A stretch of 64,000 bases of DNA from Bacillota bacterium. Its GTDB lineage: Bacteria > Bacillota > Desulfotomaculia > Desulfotomaculales > Desulfallaceae. The position numbers and the translations under genes were made by a program. The notes under the pieces are model-generated. The model saw only the letters and a program-made list of their open reading frames with translations. It did no database searches and was not told the origin of the DNA. How positions within the stretch are numbered: the first letter of the stretch is position 1; the number at the start of each line of letters is the position of its first letter. The stretch lies in NCBI GenBank assembly GCA_023439185.1, contig JAEXOR010000037.1:8918-72917 (forward strand). The letters run 5' to 3'. Shown piece by piece: positions 1-8,645 of the stretch.

Positions 1-35
1 AGCCCTTTAGACGCCTGGGGTACCAGCTTAGCCAC
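1..35 (-). CDS. Possible alpha/beta-type small acid-soluble spore protein, N-terminus only
   Basis: A minus-strand frame enters from the left edge. It begins with GTG at 35 behind a strong AAAGGAGG-type ribosome binding site at about 42-51. The visible protein is MAKLVPQASKG. A short N-terminus followed by LVP-x-A is typical of alpha/beta SASPs, which coat spore DNA, and small spore genes lie a few kb away. Only 11 residues are visible, so this is an inference; the start signal itself is convincing. Confidence 0.4.
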   Translation of the reverse strand, partial: MAKLVPQASKG

Positions 36-167
36 TTTAAATAACCTCCTTTTGTCAATTAATTGTTATTAACCTTCGCTAGTATGATTCCCTCAAATTT
101 ATTGAGTATGAGTGACACTTTTTTGTTTAAATTTTAAAAAATAACGGCAGAGAAAAATTATAAAAAA

Positions 168-1079
168 TTATTTAATATTAAGGTCTTCATTGCCCTTTTT
201 AAGCAGCCGCCTTTTCTTTCCAATCCGGTAGAGCACGTAACCAAGCAGTGCCAGTATCGGAGTATAAGGGAGCAGGATTACAAACAGCACCACCAGATCC
301 TGAACAAAATTGATCATCCCGTTAACACCCCGCTGCCACCCGGTTTGGATCCGATCCCCGAACGGCTCACGCAGGGTGTCGCCGGCAGATAAACTCTTCG
401 GCGCCCGCAGCTCAACGTTGATTGTAGCCAGGTCCACCCGGTCGTTTAAAACTTTCAACCGGGCTTCCATGGATTCTATATCGCCCCGCACCCGGGCCAG
501 TGCACTTTCTATCTCCAGCATATCCTTTACCGTATTGGCTTTGGCCAGCAGTTCCAGGTATCTTTCTTCCTGTTTTTTAAGGTTATTTTTTCGTGCCTCA
601 ACGTCATAATATTCCTCTGTGACATCCTGGCCGGAAACCTCTTTCCTTTCCACCCGGCCTAAAGCCTCCAGTTGAGGAATGATTCCGTCCACTTTGGCGG
701 TTGGCACACGCAGGGTAAGGTAACCCTGCAGGTTATTGTCCGACTGCCAGAGATTGGCGTCCTGCACATATCCGTTTACGTTTTTCAACAGGGATTCAAT
801 TTCACCAACGGTTTTTTCCACATCCGGCACAGTAAGGGACAGCATCACCGTCCTGATAATTTTCTGCGGTGCTTCTTCCGCGACGATGCCTCCGTCAGGC
901 TGCCCGTTGGCCTTGCTATCCGCCGCAATTTCTTTGGTCGCGGCGTCACCGGCCGCCTGGGATTCGTATGACACCGCTCCGCCTGATTCCCCCGGAGCGG
1001 CGGCGTCCCGCGAACCGCCGCAGCCGCCCGCGGCCAGCACCACAAGTAAAATCAAAATTATTAATAAAACCTTTTTCAT
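168..1079 (-). CDS. DUF4349 domain lipoprotein
   Basis: About 303 aa. I chose the MKKVLL start (1079) over the upstream start at 1109 because GAGGTGG sits just before it and it gives a clean signal peptide ending in a lipobox-like AAGGC. A low-complexity Gly/Ala/Ser linker follows. From about residue 75 the DUF4349 domain begins (RTVMLSLTVPDVEKTVGEIE), with a long charged coiled coil at about 155-220 and a C-terminal transmembrane segment (about 255-285). The family is membrane-anchored and faces outward; its function is unknown. The gene stands alone. Domain assignment is solid, role open. Confidence 0.85.
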   Translation of the reverse strand: MKKVLLIILILLVVLAAGGCGGSRDAAAPGESGGAVSYESQAAGDAATKEIAADSKANGQPDGGIVAEEAPQKIIRTVMLSLTVPDVEKTVGEIESLLKNVNGYVQDANLWQSDNNLQGYLTLRVPTAKVDGIIPQLEALGRVERKEVSGQDVTEEYYDVEARKNNLKKQEERYLELLAKANTVKDMLEIESALARVRGDIESMEARLKVLNDRVDLATINVELRAPKSLSAGDTLREPFGDRIQTGWQRGVNGMINFVQDLVVLFVILLPYTPILALLGYVLYRIGKKRRLLKKGNEDLNIK

Positions 1080-1329
1080 TTCAACCACCTCGCAGTATTT
1101 GTCAATCAATCCCTGTCAGTACTGACGAACCCGGGCCGCAAAAAGTTCATTTGCCGGCGGCAAATAATACGGAGGAAATCCGCTGCGGGATATATAAACA
1201 TTATACTGGAAAGTTTTTTAATGATCAGGCATTTTTTGAGACAAATTGTTTATAAATATGACGTAAAGTCGAATAAACCCATTAGGGTGAATTGACATGG
1301 TTCCAAATTATTTTCCGGGAGATGGATTG

Positions 1330-2466
1330 ATGAACAAAGTTGAGCTGATCGCCACGGCAACCTTTGGCCTGGAAGCGGTACTGGCCGCTGAAGTAAAAAA
1401 TCTTGGCTATGCGGATGCGGTTGTGGAAAACGGTAAAGTAACATTTTCAGCGGATTTAAGCGCCGTCTGCCGGGCCAACCTGTGGCTGCGAACCGCGGAT
1501 CGGATTCGCCTTAAGGTGGGAGAATTCAAAGCCGCCACCTTTGATGAACTGTTCGAACAAACCAAAGCGCTCCCCTGGCCCGAACTGATACCCGGCGACG
1601 CAGCTTTTCCAGTGGACGGGAAGTCGGTAAAATCGGCACTGTTTAGTGTTTCGGACTGCCAGGCCATAGTGAAAAAGGCCGTGGTGGAGAGTATGAAAAA
1701 AAACCACCGCCAGGAATGGTTTGAGGAAAAAGGTCCTCTGTACCGGTTGGAGGTAGCTCTTTTAAAGGACGTGGCCACTCTGACCATTGACACAAGCGGA
1801 CCGGGACTGCACAAACGCGGTTACCGGGAGGCCGCCGGAGAAGCTCCCTTGAGGGAAACGCTGGCGGCGGCACTAATCTTGCTGTCGCGATGGCATCCGG
1901 ACACTGTTTTATGGGACCCGCTCTGTGGTTCAGGCACTATACCAATAGAGGCGGCACTCATCGGCCGGAACATCGCCCCGGGGATAAACCGGTCTTTTGC
2001 TTCTGAAAGCTGGCCGACCATTCCCAGGGACCTGTGGCGGCAAGCCCGGCGGGAGACCCATGACCTGGCGGAATTAAGTAAAAAGCTTGACCTGGTGGGT
2101 ACCGACATTGACAGACGGCTGCTTAAAACAGCACGGCAAAACGCCGCCGCTGCCGGGGTGGACGACTGCATCCACCTGCAGCACATGCCGGTGGCGGAAA
2201 TCCGGACCGGGAAAAAATACGGTAAGATAATCTGCAACCCACCATACGGCGAACGGCTCGGCGCGCAGCGGGAGGTGGAAAATTTATACCGGGAGATGGG
2301 CAAAACCTTTGGCCGGTTTGATACCTGGTCATTTTATATCCTCACCGCCCACCCTTTTTTCGAAAAATTATTCGGAAAACCGGCCAGCAAGAAAAGAAAG
2401 TTATACAATGGCAATATTCAGGTCAACTATTATCAGTATTACGGACCCCGTCCGCCCAGACCGTAA
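1330..2466 (+). CDS. THUMP-domain class I SAM-dependent RNA methyltransferase (RlmL/YpsC-type)
   Basis: About 378 aa. The start at 1330 is preferred because GGGAGATGG precedes it; the frame is open from 1297. The N-terminal half is a THUMP RNA-binding domain. The C-terminal half is a Rossmann methyltransferase with motif I LWDPLCGSGTIPIEAA, the acidic VGTDID and the catalytic IICNPPYGERL (NPPY, typical of N2-guanine or N6-adenine methyltransferases). The architecture and length match bacterial 23S rRNA G2445-type enzymes (RlmL N-terminal module, B. subtilis YpsC). It is monocistronic and followed by a hairpin terminator. Confidence 0.9.
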   Translation: MNKVELIATATFGLEAVLAAEVKNLGYADAVVENGKVTFSADLSAVCRANLWLRTADRIRLKVGEFKAATFDELFEQTKALPWPELIPGDAAFPVDGKSVKSALFSVSDCQAIVKKAVVESMKKNHRQEWFEEKGPLYRLEVALLKDVATLTIDTSGPGLHKRGYREAAGEAPLRETLAAALILLSRWHPDTVLWDPLCGSGTIPIEAALIGRNIAPGINRSFASESWPTIPRDLWRQARRETHDLAELSKKLDLVGTDIDRRLLKTARQNAAAAGVDDCIHLQHMPVAEIRTGKKYGKIICNPPYGERLGAQREVENLYREMGKTFGRFDTWSFYILTAHPFFEKLFGKPASKKRKLYNGNIQVNYYQYYGPRPPRP

Positions 2467-2468
2467 AA

Positions 2469-2498
2469 AGCCGGGTGAAAGTTATCACCACCCGGCTT
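2469..2498. terminator. Bidirectional hairpin terminator
   Basis: GCCGGGTG pairs with CACCCGGC around a short loop, between the convergent methyltransferase and MFS genes. A-rich sequence on the left and T-containing sequence on the right suit termination from both sides. Confidence 0.7.
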
Positions 2499-2509
2499 CA
2501 CAAACAAAG

Positions 2510-3982
2510 TTAAGATTTGTCTCCGTCCCTCCCGGTTGGCGGACCGCCCTGTCCCCGGGCCTGCGCTCCCGGAGGAGGTCCGGGGGGCATGCCGTTGCCG
2601 TTTGCCGGCCTGACGTTGCCCCTGGCCATGGAGGCGAAAATACCGCCGAAACAAAGCACCGCCATAATAATAAACGCCATTCTGGCGCCGGACAAAAGCT
2701 GGCCGGTGTCGGCGGCGGTAAGCTCAATCCGGCCCACATACATGGCCAAAACCATTGTTACAATGGCCATGCTTAAAGCCTGGCCCAACAGGCGCATGGT
2801 GCCCAGGGTGGAGGAGGCGACCCCGTAAAAACGCTTTTCCACCGCGCTCATTACCGCATTGCTGTTGGGAGACGAGAACAGGGCAAAACCGATACCCAGG
2901 ACCGCCAGGTTGACGATCAAAAGCCACAGGGGCATGGCCTCGCTGATAAAGCAAAGGGAAACAAGGCCCAGGGTGGTCAGGAGCATTCCCCCGGAAGCCA
3001 GTACCCGCGGTTCCACCCGGTCGGAGAATTTTCCCGCAAAGGGTGACAGCACCGCCATCAGTACCGGCTGCGAGAGCAGGATCAGTCCCGCGGCCTGGGA
3101 ATCATACCCCATCACCACCTGCAGGTGCAGTGAAAGCAGGAAGCCTACAGCGAAGGTGGCGCTATAGTTAATCAAAGCCGCCAGGTTGGAAAAGGTAAAG
3201 GCGGCGTTACCGCTGAACAGGCGCAGGTTAATCAATGGCTGCTGCATGTTAATCTCGCGCCGGACAAATACCAGCATTAAAACCAGGCCGAGCGCCAGCA
3301 GGTACCTGGCCCATTCCGAGGCGGACACCGATGAAAAACCGTACATCAGTGCCACCAGGCCGATCACATACAGCGCCGCCCCGCCTAAGTCATACTTTTC
3401 ACCCCGGGCGCCGACCCATTCGCCCTTCAGCTTAGCCAGGGTAAGCAAAATCACAAAAACTGCAATGAGAGCGGTAAGCAAAAAAATGGAATGCCAGCCC
3501 AGATTATGGTTTAATGTTCCGCCCAGCACAGGGCCCATGGATAGACCCACGTATACGAAAGCTACATTGATGCCCAGCACTTTACCCCGTTCCTGGGGCG
3601 GAAATATCGAAGTCAGGATGGCCATGCCGGTACCAAAAATCATGGCGCTGCCGATACCCTGCAAAACCCGGAAGGCTATTAGCGACTCAATGGACCAGGC
3701 CAGTCCGCACAGTATTGAAGACAGGCAAAATGAGAGCATGCCGGCCAGAAATATTTTTTTTCGGCCCACGATATCGGCCAGACGGCCGAAGGGCAGCAGA
3801 AAAGCCGCCGAGGCCAGGATATAGCTGGTGGCCACCCAGCTTAACATGTAAGCATTGGCACTGAATTCATGGCCGATTGACGGGATGGCCAGGTTGACGG
3901 AACTGCCCATAAACGGCGTCAAAAAGGCAGAGGCTGCGGCCACCATTAGTGAATAGCGCTTTAAAGCGGCATCCTGTTCCAT
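2510..3982 (-). CDS. MFS drug-type efflux transporter (DHA2/EmrB-QacA-like)
   Basis: 490 aa with about 14 hydrophobic segments, the length and topology of the DHA2 (14-TMS) proton-coupled drug exporters. MFS motif A appears as GRLADIVGRKKIF after TM2, and motif C as GLSMGPVLGG in TM5. The N-terminus (MEQDAALKRYSLMVAAASAFLTPF) is typical of EmrB/QacA. An unusual hydrophilic tail rich in Gly, Pro and Gln occupies the last 35 residues. No membrane-fusion partner or regulator is adjacent, so substrate cannot be predicted. Confidence 0.88.
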   Translation of the reverse strand: MEQDAALKRYSLMVAAASAFLTPFMGSSVNLAIPSIGHEFSANAYMLSWVATSYILASAAFLLPFGRLADIVGRKKIFLAGMLSFCLSSILCGLAWSIESLIAFRVLQGIGSAMIFGTGMAILTSIFPPQERGKVLGINVAFVYVGLSMGPVLGGTLNHNLGWHSIFLLTALIAVFVILLTLAKLKGEWVGARGEKYDLGGAALYVIGLVALMYGFSSVSASEWARYLLALGLVLMLVFVRREINMQQPLINLRLFSGNAAFTFSNLAALINYSATFAVGFLLSLHLQVVMGYDSQAAGLILLSQPVLMAVLSPFAGKFSDRVEPRVLASGGMLLTTLGLVSLCFISEAMPLWLLIVNLAVLGIGFALFSSPNSNAVMSAVEKRFYGVASSTLGTMRLLGQALSMAIVTMVLAMYVGRIELTAADTGQLLSGARMAFIIMAVLCFGGIFASMARGNVRPANGNGMPPGPPPGAQARGQGGPPTGRDGDKS

Positions 3983-4096
3983 TACTGATCCCTCCGGTTT
4001 AATATATCAGGCGCATCATATGCATGTCCTTTTCGTCATCACGATCCGGTTTTCCTTGCCTTGAAAAACAATTTTGCCCATCACAGCCAAATTTGT

Positions 4097-4435
4097 TTAC
4101 CCGGGCAGGCAAATAGCCTGCCCGGCCTGCAGGTTAAGGGGATTAATACCGGGGTTCAACTCCAATAGTATCTCCACCGTAGTCCCGGTGGCCCTGGCAA
4201 TGGTAAAAAGAGTATCACCCGGCGATACTTCCCAGAAAACCCTGGAGGGGCAAAATCGTTCCGGCAGGCACAGCAGTTGTCCGACCTGCAGCTGAAACGG
4301 GTTCATGCCCGGGTTTAACCGGACCAATTCGGAAACTGTGGTGCCCAGCCGCTGGGCAATCAAGAAGAGAGTATCACCCGCCGCAATCCTGAGGTAACGG
4401 CCGCTGGGACACGGCGGCGCTCCTTCATTATTCAT
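4097..4435 (-). CDS. Double LysM-domain protein, probable spore/cell-wall binding
   Basis: About 112 aa. The start at 4435 is favoured because GGGAG lies upstream; the frame is open to 4471. Two LysM repeats of about 45 residues cover almost the whole protein: the first begins YLRIAAGDTLFLIAQRLGTT, the second WEVSPGDTLFTIARATGTT, and both end in the usual Q-x-G-Q-x-x-CLP. LysM binds N-acetylglucosamine glycans of peptidoglycan. There is no signal peptide. Signal-less LysM proteins in spore formers are often deposited on the forespore from the mother cell (SafA-like); the adjacent SpoIIP-like gene fits, but this role is inferred. Confidence 0.85.
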   Translation of the reverse strand: MNNEGAPPCPSGRYLRIAAGDTLFLIAQRLGTTVSELVRLNPGMNPFQLQVGQLLCLPERFCPSRVFWEVSPGDTLFTIARATGTTVEILLELNPGINPLNLQAGQAICLPG

Positions 4436-4598
4436 CAGCAACCAACTCCCGGATATTGTTTTTATTCCCAAGGAATTTCGTACTACAACATTATTATATT
4501 TTTTATGTACAAAAAGAATAATAATGCACGGGTGGTTCGGGGAAAGATTCTTTTAAGTGAGTGTTATGTTTAAGGTATAATCCGGGAGTTGCTGCCTT

Positions 4599-5732
4599 AT
4601 GTACAGACTTAAAACGGTTTTTACCCTGGGTTTGTTTTTATTGCTGGTTCTATTATTCCCGGCGGCAAAAGCTGCGGGTGAAGACAGCGACCACCAGATA
4701 GGTAATAATTACCGGTTCCTGGACCAAAAAGGCGAACTGGTCACCATAACTTCGCGCCGTCCCCATACCGGTGACGAAATCATTACCGCCGGGGGGCTGC
4801 ATTACCGGGTAGCCTCGGTGCGGGAAAATATTGCCCGGGTGAAACTGACGGGCCGGGATCAGGACTACCTGGCCATGGTTAAATACTACAACAGTATTAC
4901 GATACCGGCGGCGGCAGAGGATGAGTGGGCCAAACGGCCGGTGGCGATATACCATACCCATACGGATGAATCCTACCTGCCTTCGGACGGAACGTATACC
5001 AAACCTTTTAAGGGCGGAATTTACCAGGTGGGGGAATCTTTCCGCAACGCTCTGAAGGATGAGAAAATCAATGTCCTTTACGATCGCACGCCCCATGACC
5101 CCCATGACGCCAACGCTTACTACCGTTCCCGCCGGACCGCGGTCAAGCTGCTCAAGAAGAACCCGGCGGCTGTTTTTGACGTGCACCGGGACGGCGTGGA
5201 CGACCCCGACTTCTACCAGCGCATTGTATCGGATCAGAATGTCACCCAGTTGAGATTGGTGGTGGGCAGGCAAAACCCCAAAATGGACGCCAACCTGGAT
5301 TTCGCCAAACGGTTGCTGGCCTTCGGCAATAAACAAAACCCCAAGCTGGTGAAAGAGATTTATATCGCCCGGGGCAATTACAACCAGGATCTGCTGTCCA
5401 CCGCACTGCTTATTGAAGCCGGGACTTATACCAATGAAAAATGGCAGGCCGAAAACGGAATCGCTTTATTGGCAGGCTCCGTACCGATACTGCTGGGCCT
5501 GGAACCGCCGCCGGAGGGCATCACCGGCAAGGGTATAACCAGCGAGGAAGCCGGCCGTCAGGGCTGGAAAACGGCCCTGTTCCTGATTTTGCTCCTGGCG
5601 CTGGCGCTGGGCGGTTTTATTTTGCTTAACCTGCCAGGGTTTAAAGGCCAAGAATATCTGCGGGAACAATACAATAAATACAAACCGCTGGTGGAAAAAC
5701 ACACCACCAGGATCAGGAAGAAAGTGCGCTGA
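4599..5732 (+). CDS. spoIIP: Stage II sporulation protein P-like amidase/endopeptidase
   Basis: 377 aa with an N-terminal signal or anchor segment (about 5-25), an extracytoplasmic domain and a second C-terminal transmembrane helix (about 325-347) followed by a basic tail. The hallmark SpoIIP motif is present as VAIYHTHTDESYLPSDGTY, with later conserved stretches AVFDVHRDGV and LLIEAGTYTNE. SpoIIP cleaves peptidoglycan stem peptides and crosslinks at the septum during engulfment with SpoIID and SpoIIM. Classical SpoIIP has only the N-terminal anchor, so the C-terminal helix marks a variant or paralogue. The 3' end overlaps the convergent next gene by 20 bp. Confidence 0.85.
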   Translation: MYRLKTVFTLGLFLLLVLLFPAAKAAGEDSDHQIGNNYRFLDQKGELVTITSRRPHTGDEIITAGGLHYRVASVRENIARVKLTGRDQDYLAMVKYYNSITIPAAAEDEWAKRPVAIYHTHTDESYLPSDGTYTKPFKGGIYQVGESFRNALKDEKINVLYDRTPHDPHDANAYYRSRRTAVKLLKKNPAAVFDVHRDGVDDPDFYQRIVSDQNVTQLRLVVGRQNPKMDANLDFAKRLLAFGNKQNPKLVKEIYIARGNYNQDLLSTALLIEAGTYTNEKWQAENGIALLAGSVPILLGLEPPPEGITGKGITSEEAGRQGWKTALFLILLLALALGGFILLNLPGFKGQEYLREQYNKYKPLVEKHTTRIRKKVR

Positions 5733-6399
5733 ACACCTGTTTCCACAAACCAGCCGGCAGAATCTCCCTAAGCAGCACCTGCCGGTACTGTTTTTTACCC
5801 GTAAAGGCGTTGGGCCGCCAGTCATCCATCCGGAGACCGGGCCGGCTCCCCTGGTGGTAACGCGGTTTTAATCCCCGCTCCGCGGCCTGGTTCAGCCATT
5901 GGCGCACCAACTCGTCTTCACCCAAATTAACCACCCATTTGCGCACCCCGGCGGCCCGGCCGGTCCCGGTACAGCAGATGAAGGTTTGACAAACCAGGGG
6001 CCGGGCCGGATAAATGGTGCACAGCCCTTTGTCGCGGTCCAGAAAAGAACAGCGCCCGTCCTCCTCGCGGCGCAGGGTGATGTCAACCACCGGGCCGTCC
6101 ACCGCAATATGCGCCGCCCTGTCCAGCAGGCTTTGCAGATCCCCGCCAAAACCCAGATGCTTTTCCATGCGCAGCATATCCGGCCAGGTAAGCGGCGCAC
6201 GTTCCCCGCAGCATAGATCGCACCCGGCGCACCCGGGCGTTTTTTTCCGGCTGCGGCTGAGCGGCAATTCCCCCACGGCCCGGTTCAGGGCATCAAGATA
6301 ATCCTGCACCGACGCCTGCCGGCTGACAACCACCAGGTCATAACCGGTAGTTTTGCCAAATTGTTTGGGCAGCACCAATACTTTCGCCGCTTTTGACAT
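5713..6399 (-). CDS. YkgJ-family cysteine cluster protein (putative metal-binding)
   Basis: About 228 aa. The start at 6399 follows a GGAGG ribosome site; the longer frame starting at 6432 lacks one. Conserved cysteines occur as CAGCDLCCGE at about 68-77 and as C-SFLDRDKGLC-TIYPARPLVCQTFICC further on. This is the CxxCxxCC...C...YPxRPxxC pattern of the UPF0153/YkgJ family (PF03692), thought to chelate Zn or an Fe-S cluster. The biochemical role is unknown. The C-terminal 80 residues are less conserved in pattern. Confidence 0.85.
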   Translation of the reverse strand: MSKAAKVLVLPKQFGKTTGYDLVVVSRQASVQDYLDALNRAVGELPLSRSRKKTPGCAGCDLCCGERAPLTWPDMLRMEKHLGFGGDLQSLLDRAAHIAVDGPVVDITLRREEDGRCSFLDRDKGLCTIYPARPLVCQTFICCTGTGRAAGVRKWVVNLGEDELVRQWLNQAAERGLKPRYHQGSRPGLRMDDWRPNAFTGKKQYRQVLLREILPAGLWKQVFSALSS

Positions 6400-6502
6400 C
6401 ACCGTTCCTCCAAGTAAAAAAATAGTCGCCATTATATTAACATGGCGACCGTCGGGACAAGCAAATTTTTTGGTTAAATATTAAAATACGGGGATTTAAT
6501 GT

Positions 6503-6682
6503 TTAACCTTCCGCCAGTTCATCAACCGGCACCTGAAAAAAATCCGGTTTACCGTTCAGAGATTTAACAACGGCGGAATTGCTGCCGTCGTCAAGCTCCT
6601 CGATCCATACCGGGGCGCCGTTATGGAGTACATCAATACGCTCACGGGAATTAAATATTTCCCGGGCCCGCTTAAAATTCAT
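6503..6682 (-). CDS. sspH: H-type small acid-soluble spore protein (SspH family)
   Basis: 59 aa. The protein reads MNFKRAREIFNSRERIDVLH, then NGAPVWIEELDDG, and ends VPVDELAEG. The pattern RA-x-EI-x-x-S, a central NG-x-PVWIE and the terminal VPVxEL are the signature of the H-type SASP family (B. subtilis SspH), minor spore-core proteins usually made under sigma-G. AAGGAG lies about 13 nt upstream and AAAAGGG closer. Identification rests on motif pattern and exact family length. Confidence 0.82.
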   Translation of the reverse strand: MNFKRAREIFNSRERIDVLHNGAPVWIEELDDGSNSAVVKSLNGKPDFFQVPVDELAEG

Positions 6683-6800
6683 CCCTTTTGCTCAGCTCCT
6701 TGCTTTTATTTTAACAACCATGCCGTTGTTTATTTTCCCCAACCCCTGGCCGTTTCATTACCTTTGCAAGAAAACCGGGCAGCAACGCCTAAAAGAAACA

Positions 6801-6831
6801 GCGGCGGGCAACAGTCCCCTTGCACCGCCGC
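6801..6831 (-). terminator. Hairpin terminator after the small spore gene
   Basis: GCGGCGG pairs with CCGCCGC around a loop with extra CAA/TTG pairing. On the minus strand it is followed by a U-rich tract (TGTTTCTTTTA), so it ends the transcript starting at 6967. Confidence 0.55.
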
Positions 6832-6859
6832 AGTTTAAAAATTGCAAGTCGTTTTTTTA

Positions 6860-6967
6860 CTATTCTACTTCCGCCGACTTGACGCCATAGAAGCCGATCC
6901 CGAACACCAGCAGAATCAGAACCAGGAACAGAATTAAAGCGCCACTGCCGCCGACACCATAAGCCAT
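6860..6967 (-). CDS. YjcZ-like small hydrophobic sporulation protein
   Basis: 35 aa. It starts MAYGVGGSGALI, continues as one transmembrane helix rich in Leu, Ile, Val and Phe, and ends YGVKSAEVE. A perfect AGGAGG lies 7-9 nt before the ATG. Gly-rich N-terminus plus a single helix is characteristic of the YjcZ/SscA-type sporulation proteins of Bacillales and Clostridia. The charged C-terminus is longer than usual. The family call is by pattern; a generic single-span small protein is the alternative. Confidence 0.7.
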   Translation of the reverse strand: MAYGVGGSGALILFLVLILLVFGIGFYGVKSAEVE

Positions 6968-7070
6968 ATGACTACCTCCTCTTTAAATTGTTTCACCAAA
7001 AAGCTCTGCAATAGCTTTTCACCTACAAGTTATTCAATATTGCCTTAAAATGTCAACGTTTCAGTAAAAT

Positions 7071-8216
7071 TTAACAAATATTCATTAAGGCGTGCAGGTC
7101 ATCGTCATATACTTTGCCCTGCCGATCCGCCAGTTGCAGAAATCTTTGATAAAGCGCGTCAACACCGGTGTTTTCCAAAGCGTAACCCAATTCCTCCAGC
7201 CGATGTTTCAGGGCATGCCGTCCCGACCGGGCGGTGAGTACAATGGTGCTTTTGGGAATACCGATCACCTCGGGGTCAATAATCTCATAAGTATTCCTTT
7301 CTTTCAGCACCCCGTCCTGGTGGATACCCGAGGCGTGCATAAAAGCGTTGGCTCCCACAATTGCTTTATGGGCGGGTACCGGTACCCCGGTAATGCGCGA
7401 CACCACCCGGCTGGTGGACGCTATTTCCCTGGTATTCACCCCCGGGTCCACACCGTATCGCTCGCGCTGGGTGTAAATGGCCATGATCACCTCTTCCAGC
7501 GAAGTATTGCCGGCCCGCTCCCCGATGCCGTTAATGGTGCCTTCCACCTGGCCGGCGCCGGCCTTTATTCCGGCCAGCGCATTGGCGGTGGCCATGCCCA
7601 GGTCGTTATGGCAGTGGATGCTCACCACCGCCCGGTGGATATTATCGACATTATTGATTACGTGGGATATGAGGTCCCCGTATTCCCAGGGGGTGGCATA
7701 GCCCACCGTATCGGGGATATTGACCACCGTGGCGCCGGCGTCGATTACCTCCTCCAGCACCCGGACCAGGAAAGCGGGATCGCTGCGAAAGGCGTCTTCA
7801 GCGTAAAATTCAACGTCATGGACATATTTTTTTGCATGTTTGACAGCGGCAGCCGCAGCCTCAAGCACCTGCCGCGGGGCCAGGCGCAGTTTCTTTTCCA
7901 TATGCAGGGGTGAAACCGCAATCCCGGTGTGAATCCTGGGCGTCTCGGCAGCTTTGAGCGCCTCGGCGCACTGGTCGATGTCCCGTTCAACAGCCCTGGT
8001 AAGACCGCAGATCACCACGCCTTTGATCTCCCGGGCGATGGTGCGCACCGCTTCCATATCGCCGGGTGAAGAAGCCGGAAATCCCGCTTCGATTACATCG
8101 ACCCCGAGCCTGACAAGTTGCCCGGCAATATCTAATTTTTCCCTGATGTTTAGAGTCCTGCCCAGGGACTGCTCCCCATCTCTGAGGGTAGTATCGAAAA
8201 TATAGAGTTTACGCAT
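7071..8216 (-). CDS. leuA: 2-isopropylmalate synthase-type enzyme lacking the C-terminal regulatory domain
   Basis: 381 aa HMGL-like TIM barrel. Visible motifs are FDTTLRDGEQSLG at the N-terminus, HCHNDLGMATANALAG (metal-binding HxH), TINGIGERAGNTSLEEV and NAFMHASGIHQDGVLKERN. These match LeuA, which condenses 2-ketoisovalerate with acetyl-CoA in leucine synthesis, better than NifV or citramalate synthase. LeuA is usually about 510 aa with a C-terminal allosteric dimer domain; that domain is missing and the frame ends naturally, so leucine feedback inhibition is probably absent. A T-box with a Leu-type specifier precedes it, supporting a leucine role. Homocitrate synthase remains an alternative. 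Confidence 0.8.
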   Translation of the reverse strand: MRKLYIFDTTLRDGEQSLGRTLNIREKLDIAGQLVRLGVDVIEAGFPASSPGDMEAVRTIAREIKGVVICGLTRAVERDIDQCAEALKAAETPRIHTGIAVSPLHMEKKLRLAPRQVLEAAAAAVKHAKKYVHDVEFYAEDAFRSDPAFLVRVLEEVIDAGATVVNIPDTVGYATPWEYGDLISHVINNVDNIHRAVVSIHCHNDLGMATANALAGIKAGAGQVEGTINGIGERAGNTSLEEVIMAIYTQRERYGVDPGVNTREIASTSRVVSRITGVPVPAHKAIVGANAFMHASGIHQDGVLKERNTYEIIDPEVIGIPKSTIVLTARSGRHALKHRLEELGYALENTGVDALYQRFLQLADRQGKVYDDDLHALMNIC

Positions 8217-8317
8217 TTATTATCCTCCTCGAAACTGAAATCAATAGCCCAAATAATTTTCAACAGCGGCAGGTCACCAAGGTCCAACTCCATCCAACAC
8301 CACCCCCTTAATGAAAA

Positions 8318-8625
8318 AATTAAACCCTTCGTCCTCAATGAGACGAAGGGTGATCACTCCGCGGTACCACTCAAATTAACGGCAGTTTGCCGTTCGCTTT
8401 ACAAGATACGGGATTATTGGTTCAACAATCCGATATCCCCTTCCTTTTAACGGCGGAAGTCTCCGTCCGGGCCTACTCTCGCATGATTTGGGCCGGCCAC
8501 TCCGGGGGCAGTTCAACATATCGCTTCGACCGCCTCGCACCACCCGGCGGCTCTCTGAACCCGCTGATATTGCCTACTATTCCCCGTCATCGTTATTTTG
8601 TAATATTTTGCATTGCAGAAATTCT
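8318..8625 (-). promoter_or_regulatory. T-box leader of the leuA-like gene (leucine specifier CUG)
   Basis: This fills the 430-base gap between leuA and the protease gene. Reading the minus strand there is an AGAGAGCC stretch, a stem I region with GGGTGGTGCGAGG, a specifier context TTGAACTGCC (CUG at 8509-8511, leucine), and the diagnostic T-box sequence GAGTGGTACCGCGG at about 8358-8371. A perfect 10-bp terminator hairpin follows (arms 8324-8333 and 8342-8351) with a U-run. Uncharged tRNA-Leu would stabilise the antiterminator and allow leuA transcription. The T-box call is strong; the specifier assignment is inferred from its position after GAA. Confidence 0.88.
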
Positions 8626-8645
8626 ACCAGCAACACCCGCCACTG

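Noticed and set aside
2309..2828. Plus-strand ORFs over the end of the MFS gene
   Set aside because: Low-complexity shadow of the Gly/Pro-rich MFS tail and membrane helices.
8150..8338. Possible leader peptide ORF between the T-box terminator and leuA
   Set aside because: It overlaps the leuA start in another frame, shows no leucine run, and the T-box already explains control.
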